Source: Acidisoma sp. L85
GTDB taxonomy: Bacteria > Pseudomonadota > Alphaproteobacteria > Acetobacterales > Acetobacteraceae
DNA: 64,000 nucleotides
Assembly: GCF_009765865.1 (NCBI RefSeq)
Contig: NZ_LMUQ01000061.1
Coordinates: forward strand, 50,159 to 114,158
Reading direction: 5' to 3'
In this document: positions 46,267 through 55,062 of the stretch, in pieces
Layout: every line of letters begins with the position of its first letter
Numbering within the stretch: position 1 is the first letter of the stretch
Notes under the pieces: generated by a model
What the model was told of the DNA's origin: nothing
Databases searched by the model: none
Seen by the model: the letters and a program-made list of their open reading frames with translations, nothing else
Position numbers and translations under genes: made by a program

Positions 46267-47127
46267 ATGGACGGGCTCACTTTGGCTGCCGAAGCCATCC
46301 GGCCAAGGGTCGCCGCGATCGGAACCTGCCGGATATTCTCGCCGCTTAGCTACCTGGAGCGAGACAACCAAATCGACCCGGTCCGAGACCCGGTCAGGTG
46401 GTACACCCACAGCATCCCCGAAGCGATCCAGAAGATCAGGATCCTCAAGGGCGAAGTGGCGATCACGCCCAGCCTTGTCCCGCTCGTGGCCTATGAGGCC
46501 GATCACTTCGAGACTGACCTCTTCCGGCCGGATTACTATGAGGCGTCCGAGGTTTTCGTGGTCGAGGTCTCCTCGATTAACACCGTGCAGTGGCGAAATT
46601 TGGAGCTGCAGCGATGGTGTTTAAAGGCTGCCTTCGAAGCTGGGGGGGTCGATTACAGCAGACTATTACGGCTGTTGAAGGCACCGCCTGAAAGCCGTGA
46701 ACTCTCGGACATTCCCGAGGCGTTGCGGTCTCTCGCCACCGAAGCGAGGCAAGTGACGCAGACGCCGGACGCCATGATGACCGGGCTGTACCAGCTCCGG
46801 GAGATGCTCCGGCGCCCACTCGTTCTCGTCCCCACACTCAACGTGGACGGCTCGGACGGGAAGCCGATCCGTGAACGGGCACAAATCAACGACGTGCTGC
46901 GGCGTTTCTCCGAAGCGGCCGGCGAGACATTCTTCGATCCCCTGCCGATCGCTCGCGGCTACGGCATCACCGAGGCGCTTACCGACGGCAGCAGCCACTA
47001 CGCGAGACCGTTCATGGAGGTGCTCAAGGACCGGCTGCATCGCGCTATCATGGAGCGGCTTACGGCTGGGATGTCACGAGGCGGCACAGGCTCAGCTTCT
47101 CGTCGCGACGCGGCTCTTTTGGTGTGA
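46267..47127 (+). CDS. Putative SGNH-like protein with GTCR motif
   Basis: 286 residues, not confidently recognised. An N-terminal beta strand leads to AAIGTCRIFSPLSYL near 16-30, reminiscent of the GSCR/GSCF or GNCQ first block of SGNH-like hydrolases (GSCFA, WcbI), with Cys in place of Ser. EVFVVEVSSINTVQW near 97 resembles a second strand, VLVPTLNVDG near 185 another, and DGSSHYARPFMEVLKD near 240 has an Asp and His in a spacing that could serve as the C-terminal catalytic pair. No signal peptide. GGGAG precedes the ATG. Function, including a link to polysaccharide modification, is a guess. Confidence 0.5.
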   Translation: MDGLTLAAEAIRPRVAAIGTCRIFSPLSYLERDNQIDPVRDPVRWYTHSIPEAIQKIRILKGEVAITPSLVPLVAYEADHFETDLFRPDYYEASEVFVVEVSSINTVQWRNLELQRWCLKAAFEAGGVDYSRLLRLLKAPPESRELSDIPEALRSLATEARQVTQTPDAMMTGLYQLREMLRRPLVLVPTLNVDGSDGKPIRERAQINDVLRRFSEAAGETFFDPLPIARGYGITEALTDGSSHYARPFMEVLKDRLHRAIMERLTAGMSRGGTGSASRRDAALLV

Positions 47128-47173
47128 CTCCGCCGCGAGGGCGATAGCTGGTAAGGTCGCGGCTGCGAAACCG

Positions 47174-47320
47174 CTAGCGGCGCAAGATCACCCGTTTCAT
47201 CCGGGCTACCAGGCCGTGACGGCGGGTGATCAGGCTGGGGCATCCCAGGGGCTTGATGCCCCCGGTCTTGAGGCTCTGCGTTCCCTCGGGCAAGGCGGGC
47301 GTGATGTAAAGCGCGTCCAT
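47174..47320 (-). pseudogene. 48-codon remnant of a second LpxO-like gene
   Basis: From an ATG at 47320 (GGAGGTGATC lies directly upstream, an almost ideal Shine-Dalgarno) the frame runs 48 codons to TAG. Its product MDALYITPALPEGTQSLKTG then GIKPLGCPSLITR parallels the N-terminus of the nearby hydroxylase (GIKPMGRPSLTTR) with start codon and ribosome site in matching positions. The catalytic part is missing. Most likely a truncated duplicate; a functional small protein is less likely but not excluded. Confidence 0.6.
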
Positions 47321-47466
47321 GATCACCTCCACTTAACGGGATCATAGCTCGGCCAGACCGCGCCGCGAGATAGCGGCCAGCCTCCAATCCTAAGTGCGCC
47401 GCGGATTTAGAGAAAAGAAATATCCACGTGTTAGCACAACTAACACTAACATCTGGAAACCTTGAA

Positions 47467-48420
47467 ATGTCCTCGACAGTCAATAAAGGCAGTCCCTATA
47501 GTGGATTTCAGCCGCCGGGTGGCCACGTCGACACACCGGCTGTGTTTAACATGTCGCTCACTAACAAGAAGCAGCCATCCCCGCCCGACTTCGACGCCGC
47601 TGTCCACAATTGGTATGACGTTAACAAGAAGGCCGTCGAGGCACATGTAATGGGTTATCCGGGCAATAAATGGAACTATCTCTACCCTCTCGATCTCAGC
47701 AAAATGCCGGGAAAGCCTTACGGCGACACCTACATCTCTTGGGCTAACTCCGACTGGGCATTGCTGGCAAAAGAGAAGAAACATGGACCCCATGCATATG
47801 ATCAGGGGTTCGCGGTCGCGCCAGAGGGTGGGGGAAGTTATAGTGCCCGTTTAAATGGTGTTCCGGTGAACTCGGACTCGGAGTACGCGGCAGCGCTTTA
47901 TAAATTCATGACAGAAAGCCCAGCAGCCTACCTGCCGCTGGCGACGTCGCTAACTAGTTCGCTCACTTTTGATGCGCCGCAGGTGCAACAGCCGGTACCA
48001 ATACCGCCGCCCCCTGCCCCCGTTACACTCAGACCGACCATTACGCCCAGACCAGTCCAAGCTGTGCCCATACCTTCAACGCCGCTCCAAACATTTAATT
48101 CTAATGTCGCTTATATCCACGGGCAGGGTGCGAACTTCTTTAGCCTTCCCGACGTAGTAGCCCCAGTTAATCTCCCTCAATCTAATCTCCCTAAAATGAT
48201 AGCCGAACAGCAGCAGTATTTTGCGCAAACGAGATCGGGCTACGTCGTACAGGATTACGACCAATGGCAGCATGGGAAGAACGGTCTCTACCTGCCGTAT
48301 GAAGGCGAGCCTCTTTACAATAGCAGTACTGTGCACGACCAGGTTGCCGCCAGACAGCAGATTCCTTTTGCGCTCGCGCAGGCCGCATCGGATTACATGA
48401 GAAGATACATCAAACAATAG
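47467..48420 (+). CDS. Orphan protein of unknown function, low GC
   Basis: 317 residues from MSSTVNKGSPYSGF; not recognised. An N-terminal part (to about 150) is rich in Tyr, Trp, Asn and Gly (YPGNKWNYLYPLDLSK, ISWANSDWALLAKEKKHGPHAYDQGFAV); a proline-rich linker (PVPIPPPPAPVTLRPTITPRP) spans about 170-205; the C-terminal 100 residues (SGYVVQDYDQWQHGKNGLYLP, RQQIPFALAQAASDYMRR) look globular. No signal peptide or membrane helix. Codon use is AT-richer than neighbours, suggesting recent acquisition. A start at 47428 is possible; neither has a strong Shine-Dalgarno. A two-domain secreted effector is one untested idea. Confidence 0.6.
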   Translation: MSSTVNKGSPYSGFQPPGGHVDTPAVFNMSLTNKKQPSPPDFDAAVHNWYDVNKKAVEAHVMGYPGNKWNYLYPLDLSKMPGKPYGDTYISWANSDWALLAKEKKHGPHAYDQGFAVAPEGGGSYSARLNGVPVNSDSEYAAALYKFMTESPAAYLPLATSLTSSLTFDAPQVQQPVPIPPPPAPVTLRPTITPRPVQAVPIPSTPLQTFNSNVAYIHGQGANFFSLPDVVAPVNLPQSNLPKMIAEQQQYFAQTRSGYVVQDYDQWQHGKNGLYLPYEGEPLYNSSTVHDQVAARQQIPFALAQAASDYMRRYIKQ

Positions 48421-48480
48421 AACCACCGAAGGCGACTATCCTGCCGAATAGTCAGCAGAGATAGTCGCCTTGCTTGTGGC

Positions 48481-51400
48481 TCAAGAACACCCGCTCGTCG
48501 CCCCGCACGTCACGCATTTCAAGCACGTCCCATTCCGCACCATCGTGAAGTTGCCGCAATCCGGGCAGCTGTCGCCCTCATAGCCCTTCACCTTCGCCTC
48601 CCGCACCCGGCTCATCCGGTCATCCGCCGCGGCCACTGGCGCCGAAACCGTCGTCGCCTGCAACGGCCCGCGCACAAAACCACGGCTCACGTCACGCTGG
48701 ATATCCGCCAGCCGGGAGCGCGCCTCCTCCGCCAAAGGTCCAGGTCCGCGCGGCAGATTGCCCTCGCCGATCCCCGTGCCCATCGCATCCGGCAGCAGAT
48801 CCGACGCATCGACATGCGCGAGATCGTTGCGCGCCAGATAGGACACCGCCAGCTCGCGGAAAATGTAATCGATGATCGAGGTCGCCATGCGGATGGCGTC
48901 GTTGCCCTGCACCATCCCCGCCGGCTCGAAACGCGTGAAGGTGAAAGCCTCGACGAATTCTTCCAGCGGCACGCCGTATTGCAGCCCGATCGAAATGGCG
49001 ATCGCGAAGTTGTTCATCAGCGAGCGGAAGGCGGAACCTTCCTTGTGCATATCGATGAACACCTCGGCGAGGCTGCCATCCTCGTATTCGCCGGTCCGCA
49101 GATAGACCTTGTGGCCGCCGACGCTCGCCTTCTGCGTATAGCCCTTGCGGCGGCCCGCAAGCTTGCGGCGCTCGGCGCGATGGATGACGCGCTCGACGAT
49201 ACGCTCCGCCATCGCGACCGCCTGAGCCGCCGGCGCCATCGCGATCAGCTCCTCCGCGTCATCATCCTCATCGTCGATGAGCTGCGAAGACAGCGGCTGG
49301 CTGAGCTTGGAGCCATCGCGATACAGCGCATTGGCCTTCAACCCGAGGCGCCAGGACAGCAGATACGCCATCGAACAATCCTCGACCGAGGCCGAGTTCG
49401 GCATATTGATGGTCTTCGAGATCGCGCCGGTAATGAAGGGCTGCGATGCCGCCATCATGCGGATATGGCTGTCGGCCGAGAGAAACCGCACACCGATACG
49501 GCCGCAGGGATTGGCGCAGTCGAATACCGGCAGATGCGCGGGGTCGAGTTCCGGCGCGCCCTCCAGCGTCATCGCGCCGCAGATATAGGTATTCGCCGCC
49601 TCGATCTGCGCGCGGGTGAAGCCCAGCGCCGTCAGCAGATCGAATTTCGGCGTCGCGATAGCCTCCGCCGTCATGCCGAGGGCGTTGATGAGGAATTCCT
49701 CGCCCAGCGTCCATTTGTTGAAGACGAACTTGATGTCGAAGGCCGCGACCAGCGAGGACTCGACCTTGGCGAGATCCGCCGCGCCGAAGCCCTTGGCGGT
49801 CAGGCTTTGTTGGTTGATGGCCGGCGCGCCAAGCAGCGTGCCATGGCCGACGGCATAGCGGATGATGCGATCGACCGCCGCCGGCGTATAGCCGAGCGTC
49901 GCGAGGCCGGTCGGCACGATGCGGTTGATGATCTTGAAGTAACCGCCGCCCGCCAGTTTCTTGAACTTCACCAGCGCGAAATCAGGCTCGATGCCGGTGG
50001 TGTCGCAATCCATCACCAACCCGATGGTGCCGGTCGGCGCCACGACACTGACCTGCGCATTACGATAGCCATGCGCCTCGCCCATCTTGAGCGCTTCGTC
50101 CCAAACATCGGCCACGGCATTGGCAAGACCGGCATCGGGGCATTGCGCGCGCAGGAAAGGCACCGGTGCCACCGTCAGCCCCTCGTAAGCCTCCACGCCG
50201 CCGCGCGCCGCGCGCCGGTGGTTGCGGATGACGCGCAGCATCGGCTCGCGATTGGCGGGGAACTCGGCGAATGGCCCGAGCTGGGCTGCCATCTCGGCGG
50301 AGGTGCGATAGGCGACGCCGGTCATCACCGCGCTGATGCCGCCCGCGATGGCGCGACCGCCATCGCTGTCATAGGGCAGCCCCGCCGCCATCAGCAGACC
50401 GCCGAGATTGGCGTAGCCGAGGCCGAGGGTGCGGTAATCGTAGGACAGCCGCGCGATCTCCTTCGACGGAAACTGCGCCATCAGCACCGCGATCTCCAAA
50501 ACCACGGTCCAGAGGCGGACGCCATGGGTGAAGGTCGCGGTGTCGAAATGGCCGTCGTCGCGCCGGAAGGCCAGCAGGTTCAGCGACGCAAGATTACAGG
50601 CGGTGTCATCGAGGAACATGTATTCCGAGCAGGGGTTGGACGCATTGATGCGTCCGCCCGCCGGGCAGGTGTGCCACTCATTGATGGTGGTGTCGTATTG
50701 CACGCCGGGATCGGCAGAGGCCCAGGCGGCTGAGCTGATCTTGTCCCACAGTGCGCGCGCCCGCATCGTCTTGTGGATCTTGCCGTCGGTGCGGCGGATG
50801 AGGTTCCAGTCCTTGTCGTCCAGCACGCGCTGCACGAAGTCATTGGTCAGCCGCACGGAGTTGTTGGAGTTCTGGCCGGCGACGGTGAGATAGGCGTCGC
50901 TATCCCAATCGGTGTCGTACGTGCGGAAGTCGAAACTCTCCTGCCCCTGGCGCGCTGCGTCGATGGCGCGGCGGATATAGTTCTCGGGGATCGCGCAATC
51001 CTTGGCCTTGCGCACGGCGGCCTTCAGCGCCGGGTTCTTCAGCACGTCATAGGCCGCGTCGCCCAGATCCGGCGCCGCCGCGCGGGCGGCGAGGATGACG
51101 CCATCGAGCTGGCGCTTCGTCATCTTGGAGCCCGCAACGAGCGCCGCGACCTTCTGCTCCTCGACGACCTTCCAATCGACATAAGCCTCGATATCCGGAT
51201 GATCGACATCGACCGACACCATCTTGGCGGCGCGGCGCGTCGTGCCGCCCGACTTGATGGCGCCCGCCGCGCGGTCGCCGATCTTGAGGAAGCTCATGAG
51301 GCCGGAAGAACGGCCGCCACCCGACAGCTTCTCGCCATCGCCGCGCAGCTTGGAGAAGTTGGAGCCGGTGCCGGAGCCATATTTGAACAGCCGGGCCTCG

Positions 51401-52059
51401 CGGACCCAGAGATCCATGATGCCGCCCTCATTCACCAGATCATCCGAGACGGATTGGATGAAGCAGGCATGCGGCTGCGGGTGCTCATAGGCGCTGGTCG
51501 ACTCGATCACCTTGCCGGTCGCGGAATCGACGTAGAAATGGCCCTGCGCTGGACCGTCGATGCCATAGGCCCAATGCAGGCCGGTATTGAACCATTGCGG
51601 CGAATTGGGCGCGGCCATCTGGCGGGCCAGCATGAAGACAAGCTCGTCGCGGAAGGCTCGGGCATCGCCCTCGCTGTCGAAATAGCCGGCCTTCCAGCCC
51701 CAATAGGTCCAGGTCCCGGCCATGCGGTCGAAGACCTGCTTCGCCGAGGATTCGCCGACGAGCCGCTCGGTTTCCGGCAGTCCGGCGAGGGCCTCCTCAT
51801 CGCGCACATGGCGGCGCAGCCAACCGGGCACGCCGGGTTCCTCGACGGGCTTGAGCCGCGCCGGGATGCCGGCCTTGCGGAAGTATTTTTGCGCCAGGAC
51901 GTCGCAGGCGACCTGGGACCAGGCGCCCGGAACCTCGATATCAGCGGCGCGGAAGATCACCGAGCCATCGGGATTTCTGATCTCGCTGGTTGTCGTAGTG
52001 AACGCGATCTCGCCGTAGCGGCCCTCTTCCTCGGTCGTGAGTTCGCGGTCGAAACGCAT
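48481..52059 (-). CDS. nrdJ: Coenzyme B12-dependent ribonucleotide reductase (class II)
   Basis: 1192 residues. Converts ribonucleotides to deoxyribonucleotides with adenosylcobalamin as radical source, with or without oxygen. Conserved elements: [15 protein letters not shown] near 155, [22 protein letters not shown] near 197, [17 protein letters not shown] near 227, [14 protein letters not shown] near 403, [11 protein letters not shown] near 860, and [27 protein letters not shown] near 675. The C-terminus carries a zinc-ribbon-like [28 protein letters not shown] that renews the active site. The gene stands alone behind a candidate NrdR box pair and a low-complexity gap. Confidence 0.97.
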   Translation of the reverse strand: MRFDRELTTEEEGRYGEIAFTTTTSEIRNPDGSVIFRAADIEVPGAWSQVACDVLAQKYFRKAGIPARLKPVEEPGVPGWLRRHVRDEEALAGLPETERLVGESSAKQVFDRMAGTWTYWGWKAGYFDSEGDARAFRDELVFMLARQMAAPNSPQWFNTGLHWAYGIDGPAQGHFYVDSATGKVIESTSAYEHPQPHACFIQSVSDDLVNEGGIMDLWVREARLFKYGSGTGSNFSKLRGDGEKLSGGGRSSGLMSFLKIGDRAAGAIKSGGTTRRAAKMVSVDVDHPDIEAYVDWKVVEEQKVAALVAGSKMTKRQLDGVILAARAAAPDLGDAAYDVLKNPALKAAVRKAKDCAIPENYIRRAIDAARQGQESFDFRTYDTDWDSDAYLTVAGQNSNNSVRLTNDFVQRVLDDKDWNLIRRTDGKIHKTMRARALWDKISSAAWASADPGVQYDTTINEWHTCPAGGRINASNPCSEYMFLDDTACNLASLNLLAFRRDDGHFDTATFTHGVRLWTVVLEIAVLMAQFPSKEIARLSYDYRTLGLGYANLGGLLMAAGLPYDSDGGRAIAGGISAVMTGVAYRTSAEMAAQLGPFAEFPANREPMLRVIRNHRRAARGGVEAYEGLTVAPVPFLRAQCPDAGLANAVADVWDEALKMGEAHGYRNAQVSVVAPTGTIGLVMDCDTTGIEPDFALVKFKKLAGGGYFKIINRIVPTGLATLGYTPAAVDRIIRYAVGHGTLLGAPAINQQSLTAKGFGAADLAKVESSLVAAFDIKFVFNKWTLGEEFLINALGMTAEAIATPKFDLLTALGFTRAQIEAANTYICGAMTLEGAPELDPAHLPVFDCANPCGRIGVRFLSADSHIRMMAASQPFITGAISKTINMPNSASVEDCSMAYLLSWRLGLKANALYRDGSKLSQPLSSQLIDDEDDDAEELIAMAPAAQAVAMAERIVERVIHRAERRKLAGRRKGYTQKASVGGHKVYLRTGEYEDGSLAEVFIDMHKEGSAFRSLMNNFAIAISIGLQYGVPLEEFVEAFTFTRFEPAGMVQGNDAIRMATSIIDYIFRELAVSYLARNDLAHVDASDLLPDAMGTGIGEGNLPRGPGPLAEEARSRLADIQRDVSRGFVRGPLQATTVSAPVAAADDRMSRVREAKVKGYEGDSCPDCGNFTMVRNGTCLKCVTCGATSGCS

Positions 52060-52120
52060 GGGCCATGTCCTTTATCGAGCGGTTGGCGGGGCGTCTCACG
52101 GACTCGCGAGCGACGCGGCG

Positions 52121-52169
52121 ATACCATATCTTGTGGCCCCGAAGGCCAATTGGCAACTAGTTATAGTGC
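52121..52169 (-). promoter_or_regulatory. Pair of NrdR-like boxes before nrdJ
   Basis: Two 16-base sites, ATACCATATCTTGTGG (52121-52136) and CAACTAGTTATAGTGC (52154-52169), each match the NrdR consensus ACACTATATATAGTGT at 11 of 16 positions. Their centres are 33 bases apart, about three helical turns, the usual geometry of NrdR box pairs, and they lie 62-110 bases upstream of the nrdJ start in an AT-rich patch. NrdR is a dATP/ATP-sensing repressor of ribonucleotide reductase genes. Confidence 0.6.
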
Positions 52170-52326
52170 ATGGCGATATGCGGAGGCAGCACGCGATTAT
52201 CGCGACCGCTTCCCGGAATTTCCACTGGAAACCGCGCCTGAGGTGTTTTGTGAAGACTGTGTGGCACCAGCGCCACCCGTTTTACGCGAGTGTGCATGGT
52301 GGCTCAGCGCGCGAAACAATCAATCA

Positions 52327-52417
52327 CGTCATCCTCGGCGAAGGCCGAGGATCCACGCGTTCGCCGGGCGTCGCTAAGGAAGAAGGCGTGGATGGCACGC
52401 CTTCGCGTGCCATGACG
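52327..52417. repeat. Two-hairpin REP-like element (REPIN/BIME type)
   Basis: A 91-base element. Hairpin 1 ATCCTCGGC-GAAG-GCCGAGGAT (9-base stem); hairpin 2 ATGGCACGC-CTTC-GCGTGCCAT (9-base stem). The two loops GAAG and CTTC are complementary, the ends CGTCAT and ATGACG pair, and CCACGC (52353-52358) can pair with GCGTGG before hairpin 2. This is two inverted REP units facing each other. Lies between nrdJ and gloA with no gene. Confidence 0.75.
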
Positions 52418-52473
52418 GGAATGCGAGACTCGCTGTCCGCTGGGCTAGCACCGGGCGGATGAGCCCACGCGTG

Positions 52474-52875
52474 TTAGCTACGCTCGATCAGCTCGATCTT
52501 GTAGCCGTCCGGGTCCTCGATGAAGGCGATCACGGTGGTGCCGAACTTCACCGGCCCTGGCTCGCGGCTGATCTTGGCACCGGCCTTCCGCAGCTTTTCG
52601 CAGGTCGCCTTGATGTCCGATACGCCCAGCGCGAGATGGCCGAAGGCCGTGCCCATGTCATAGGTCTCGGTGCCGTAGTTATAGGTCAGTTCCAGCACCG
52701 TATGGTCACGCTCATTCCCGTAACCAAGGAACACCAAGGTGTATTTCCCGTCGGGCACGTCCGCCCGCCTAAGCTCCTTCATGCCGAGGTTCTCGGTATA
52801 AAACTTGATGCTGCGGTCGAGGTTGCCGACCCGCATCATGGTGTGGAGATAGCTGAATTCCTGCGTCGCGCTCAT
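52474..52875 (-). CDS. gloA: Lactoylglutathione lyase (glyoxalase I)
   Basis: 133 residues, VOC fold. [29 protein letters not shown] starts the first betaalphabetabetabeta unit; [36 protein letters not shown] and [17 protein letters not shown] the second, with metal ligands His near 11, Glu in TVLELTYN, His in FGHLALG and Glu in KIELIE. It converts the methylglyoxal-glutathione adduct. Its ATG overlaps the lpxI TGA. Confidence 0.95.
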   Translation of the reverse strand: MSATQEFSYLHTMMRVGNLDRSIKFYTENLGMKELRRADVPDGKYTLVFLGYGNERDHTVLELTYNYGTETYDMGTAFGHLALGVSDIKATCEKLRKAGAKISREPGPVKFGTTVIAFIEDPDGYKIELIERS

Positions 52876-53744
52876 GGGGCATGTTCCTTCTGGCTGCCGG
52901 CTGCCGCGCCGGTCTCGTGAGTGTCGAGGCCGAGCAGGAAGAGCCCAGCCGCATTCGCGGCGGCGATGGTGCCGGCGCGGTCCATGAGGATGGTGCCACC
53001 GCCCTCGAAAGCCAAGCCTCGAAGTCCGGCTTCTGCCGCGCGCCGCACGGTCTCAATGCCGATGGTCGGCAAATCCGCCCGGCGTTCCTGCCCCGGCTTG
53101 ACCAGCTTCACCAGCACGCCGCCCGGTCCCGGACGCGCCAACGGACCGCAGCGGGAAAGCATCGCGTCGGTGCCCTCGGCCGCTTCGACCGCGAGCACGA
53201 AACCATCCTGCACGACGCAGCCTTGGCCGATATCCGCCGCACCCATGGCCCGCGCTACCGCGACGCCCCGCGCCACATCGGCCAGCGCCGCGTCATCGGG
53301 CGCGATTTCGGTCAGCAGCCCGGTATGGCCAATCAGATCATCCAGCACATCGTGCGCGCCGAGGATGCGGAAACCCTCCTCCCCCAGCACGCGGATCACC
53401 GCCTTCAACAACCCGTCATCGCCCGCGAAAGCCGCCCTGCCGACGCGGGCGAGCAACCGCATCCCATCGGCTTCCGGGCGGATCTCAAAAAACGACGGCC
53501 GCCGCACAGGCCCCGCCATGACGAGGTCGGTGCAACCCTCGGCCTTCAGGCGCCGCAGCATCCGCGCCGCCGCGCCGACTCGCAGGATGACATGAGGAAA
53601 GGGCGCGAGCGCCTTAGGATCGGCATGCCCCTCGAGGCCCACGATGAAAACCTGGCGCCCCGCGGACTGGGCCGCTGTCGCGATACGGAGCGGCAAGGTG
53701 CCGCCGCCCGCGATAATTCCGAGCGTGCTGGAGGCTGCGGCCAC
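52872..53744 (-). CDS. lpxI: UDP-2,3-diacylglucosamine pyrophosphatase LpxI
   Basis: 290 residues. LpxI cleaves UDP-2,3-diacylglucosamine to lipid X and replaces LpxH in alphaproteobacteria. [15 protein letters not shown] near 8, [15 protein letters not shown] near 71, [27 protein letters not shown] near 107, [20 protein letters not shown] near 177, [21 protein letters not shown] near 213 and [16 protein letters not shown] near 240 are family landmarks. The GTG start lies 4 bases after the lpxA stop. The gene usually next in this cluster, lpxB, is replaced by gloA here. Confidence 0.94.
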   Translation of the reverse strand: MAAASSTLGIIAGGGTLPLRIATAAQSAGRQVFIVGLEGHADPKALAPFPHVILRVGAAARMLRRLKAEGCTDLVMAGPVRRPSFFEIRPEADGMRLLARVGRAAFAGDDGLLKAVIRVLGEEGFRILGAHDVLDDLIGHTGLLTEIAPDDAALADVARGVAVARAMGAADIGQGCVVQDGFVLAVEAAEGTDAMLSRCGPLARPGPGGVLVKLVKPGQERRADLPTIGIETVRRAAEAGLRGLAFEGGGTILMDRAGTIAAANAAGLFLLGLDTHETGAAAGSQKEHAP

Positions 53745-53748
53745 CCGC

Positions 53749-54564
53749 TCAGGCCGCGTCGTCAGCCTCGACCAAGCGGGGTTCGCGCCGGATCAGGCCG
53801 CGCTTGCTCGGTTGCTCGATGAAGGTGAGGATTTCGGCGACAATCGGGTCGTCGCCATAGCGCATGCGCGTCTCGCCGACGCGGGCCGCGAAAACGCCCT
53901 CGTGCTGGAATAACAGGCGGAAGGCCGCGCGCAGCCGGCGAATGGCCGCGGAATCGAGCCCTCGTCGTCGCAGCCCAACGATGTTGAGACCAGCGAGCCG
54001 CGCCCGGTTGCCCATCACCATGCCGAAGGGAATGACATCGGCCTCGACACCCGAAACGCCGCCGACCATGGCACCCCGGCCGATCCGCACGAACTGGTGC
54101 AACGCCGCGCTGCCGCCGATCACGGCCCCATCCTCGATCGTCACATGCCCGCCCATCACCACGTTATTCGCGATGATGACGCCGTCCCCCAAAACGCAGT
54201 CATGGGCGATATGGACCACCGCCATCAGCAGGCATTCGGCGCCGACCCGGGTGATGCCGCTGCCCGTCGCGGTGCCACGATGGACGGTACAATGCTCGCG
54301 GATGCGGGTGCGCGCCCCGATCTCGCAACGCGTCGGCTCGCCGCGATACTTGAGGTCCTGCGGCGGCAGTCCGACCGAGGCGAAGGGATAGAGGGTCACG
54401 CCCTCACCAAGCCGCGTATGGCCATCGACCACGGCATGGGAGACCAGGCAAACGCCATCCCCCAGCACCACATCGGGGCCGACATGGCACCACGGCCCGA
54501 TCTCGACATTCTGGCCGAGGACGGCGCCGTCGGCGACGATGGCCGACGGGTGGATTGAGTTCAC
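53749..54564 (-). CDS. lpxA: UDP-N-acetylglucosamine acyltransferase
   Basis: 271 residues, left-handed parallel beta-helix of hexapeptide repeats (IHPSAIVADGAVLGQNVEIGPWCHVGPDVVLGDG). The catalytic His lies in VVHIAHDCVLGDG near 120. First step of lipid A synthesis: transfer of a 3-hydroxyacyl chain from ACP to the 3-OH of UDP-GlcNAc. The GTG start overlaps the fabZ TGA. Confidence 0.97.
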   Translation of the reverse strand: MNSIHPSAIVADGAVLGQNVEIGPWCHVGPDVVLGDGVCLVSHAVVDGHTRLGEGVTLYPFASVGLPPQDLKYRGEPTRCEIGARTRIREHCTVHRGTATGSGITRVGAECLLMAVVHIAHDCVLGDGVIIANNVVMGGHVTIEDGAVIGGSAALHQFVRIGRGAMVGGVSGVEADVIPFGMVMGNRARLAGLNIVGLRRRGLDSAAIRRLRAAFRLLFQHEGVFAARVGETRMRYGDDPIVAEILTFIEQPSKRGLIRREPRLVEADDAA

Positions 54565-55058
54565 GTTCCCTGCTTATCCATGATCATGGCCGCGTAGGTC
54601 GCCTCCGCGACGGAAATCCCGTCGACCCGCGCCACGGCATGGAATTTCCACACGTTGCCGCGGTTGCGCAGCTTGACGACATGCACATGCACCTGATCGC
54701 CAGGCACGACCGGGCGGCGAAATTTCGCGCCCTCGATGGACATGAAATAGACGACTTTCCCGCGTGCCTCCGGCCCCAAGGTTTCAACCACCAGCACGGC
54801 CGCGGTCTGCGCCATGGCCTCGATGATGAGCACTCCCGGCATTACCGGATGGCTGGGGAAATGGCCCTGGAAAAACGACTCGTTGATCGTGACGTTCTTG
54901 ATCCCGATCGCCGAGGTGTTCTTGTGCATCTGCACCACTCGGTCGATCAGCAGGAAGGGATACCGATGGGGAATCGCGCCCATGATGCCCGCGATATCCA
55001 CGGTTTCACCGACCTCACCGCTCGTCACGGGCGAGCCGTGGTCAATCTGTGCATCCAT
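54561..55058 (-). CDS. fabZ: 3-hydroxyacyl-ACP dehydratase FabZ
   Basis: 165 residues from MDAQIDHGS. Hot-dog fold with IPHRYPFLLIDRVVQM (catalytic His) and FQGHFPSHPVMPGVLIIEAMAQTAAVL (catalytic Glu). Balances fatty acid and lipid A chain supply. A start at 55058 is 4 bases after the lpxD stop; a longer frame from 55094 overlaps lpxD. Confidence 0.95.
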   Translation of the reverse strand: MDAQIDHGSPVTSGEVGETVDIAGIMGAIPHRYPFLLIDRVVQMHKNTSAIGIKNVTINESFFQGHFPSHPVMPGVLIIEAMAQTAAVLVVETLGPEARGKVVYFMSIEGAKFRRPVVPGDQVHVHVVKLRNRGNVWKFHAVARVDGISVAEATYAAMIMDKQGT

Positions 55059-55062
55059 CGGC

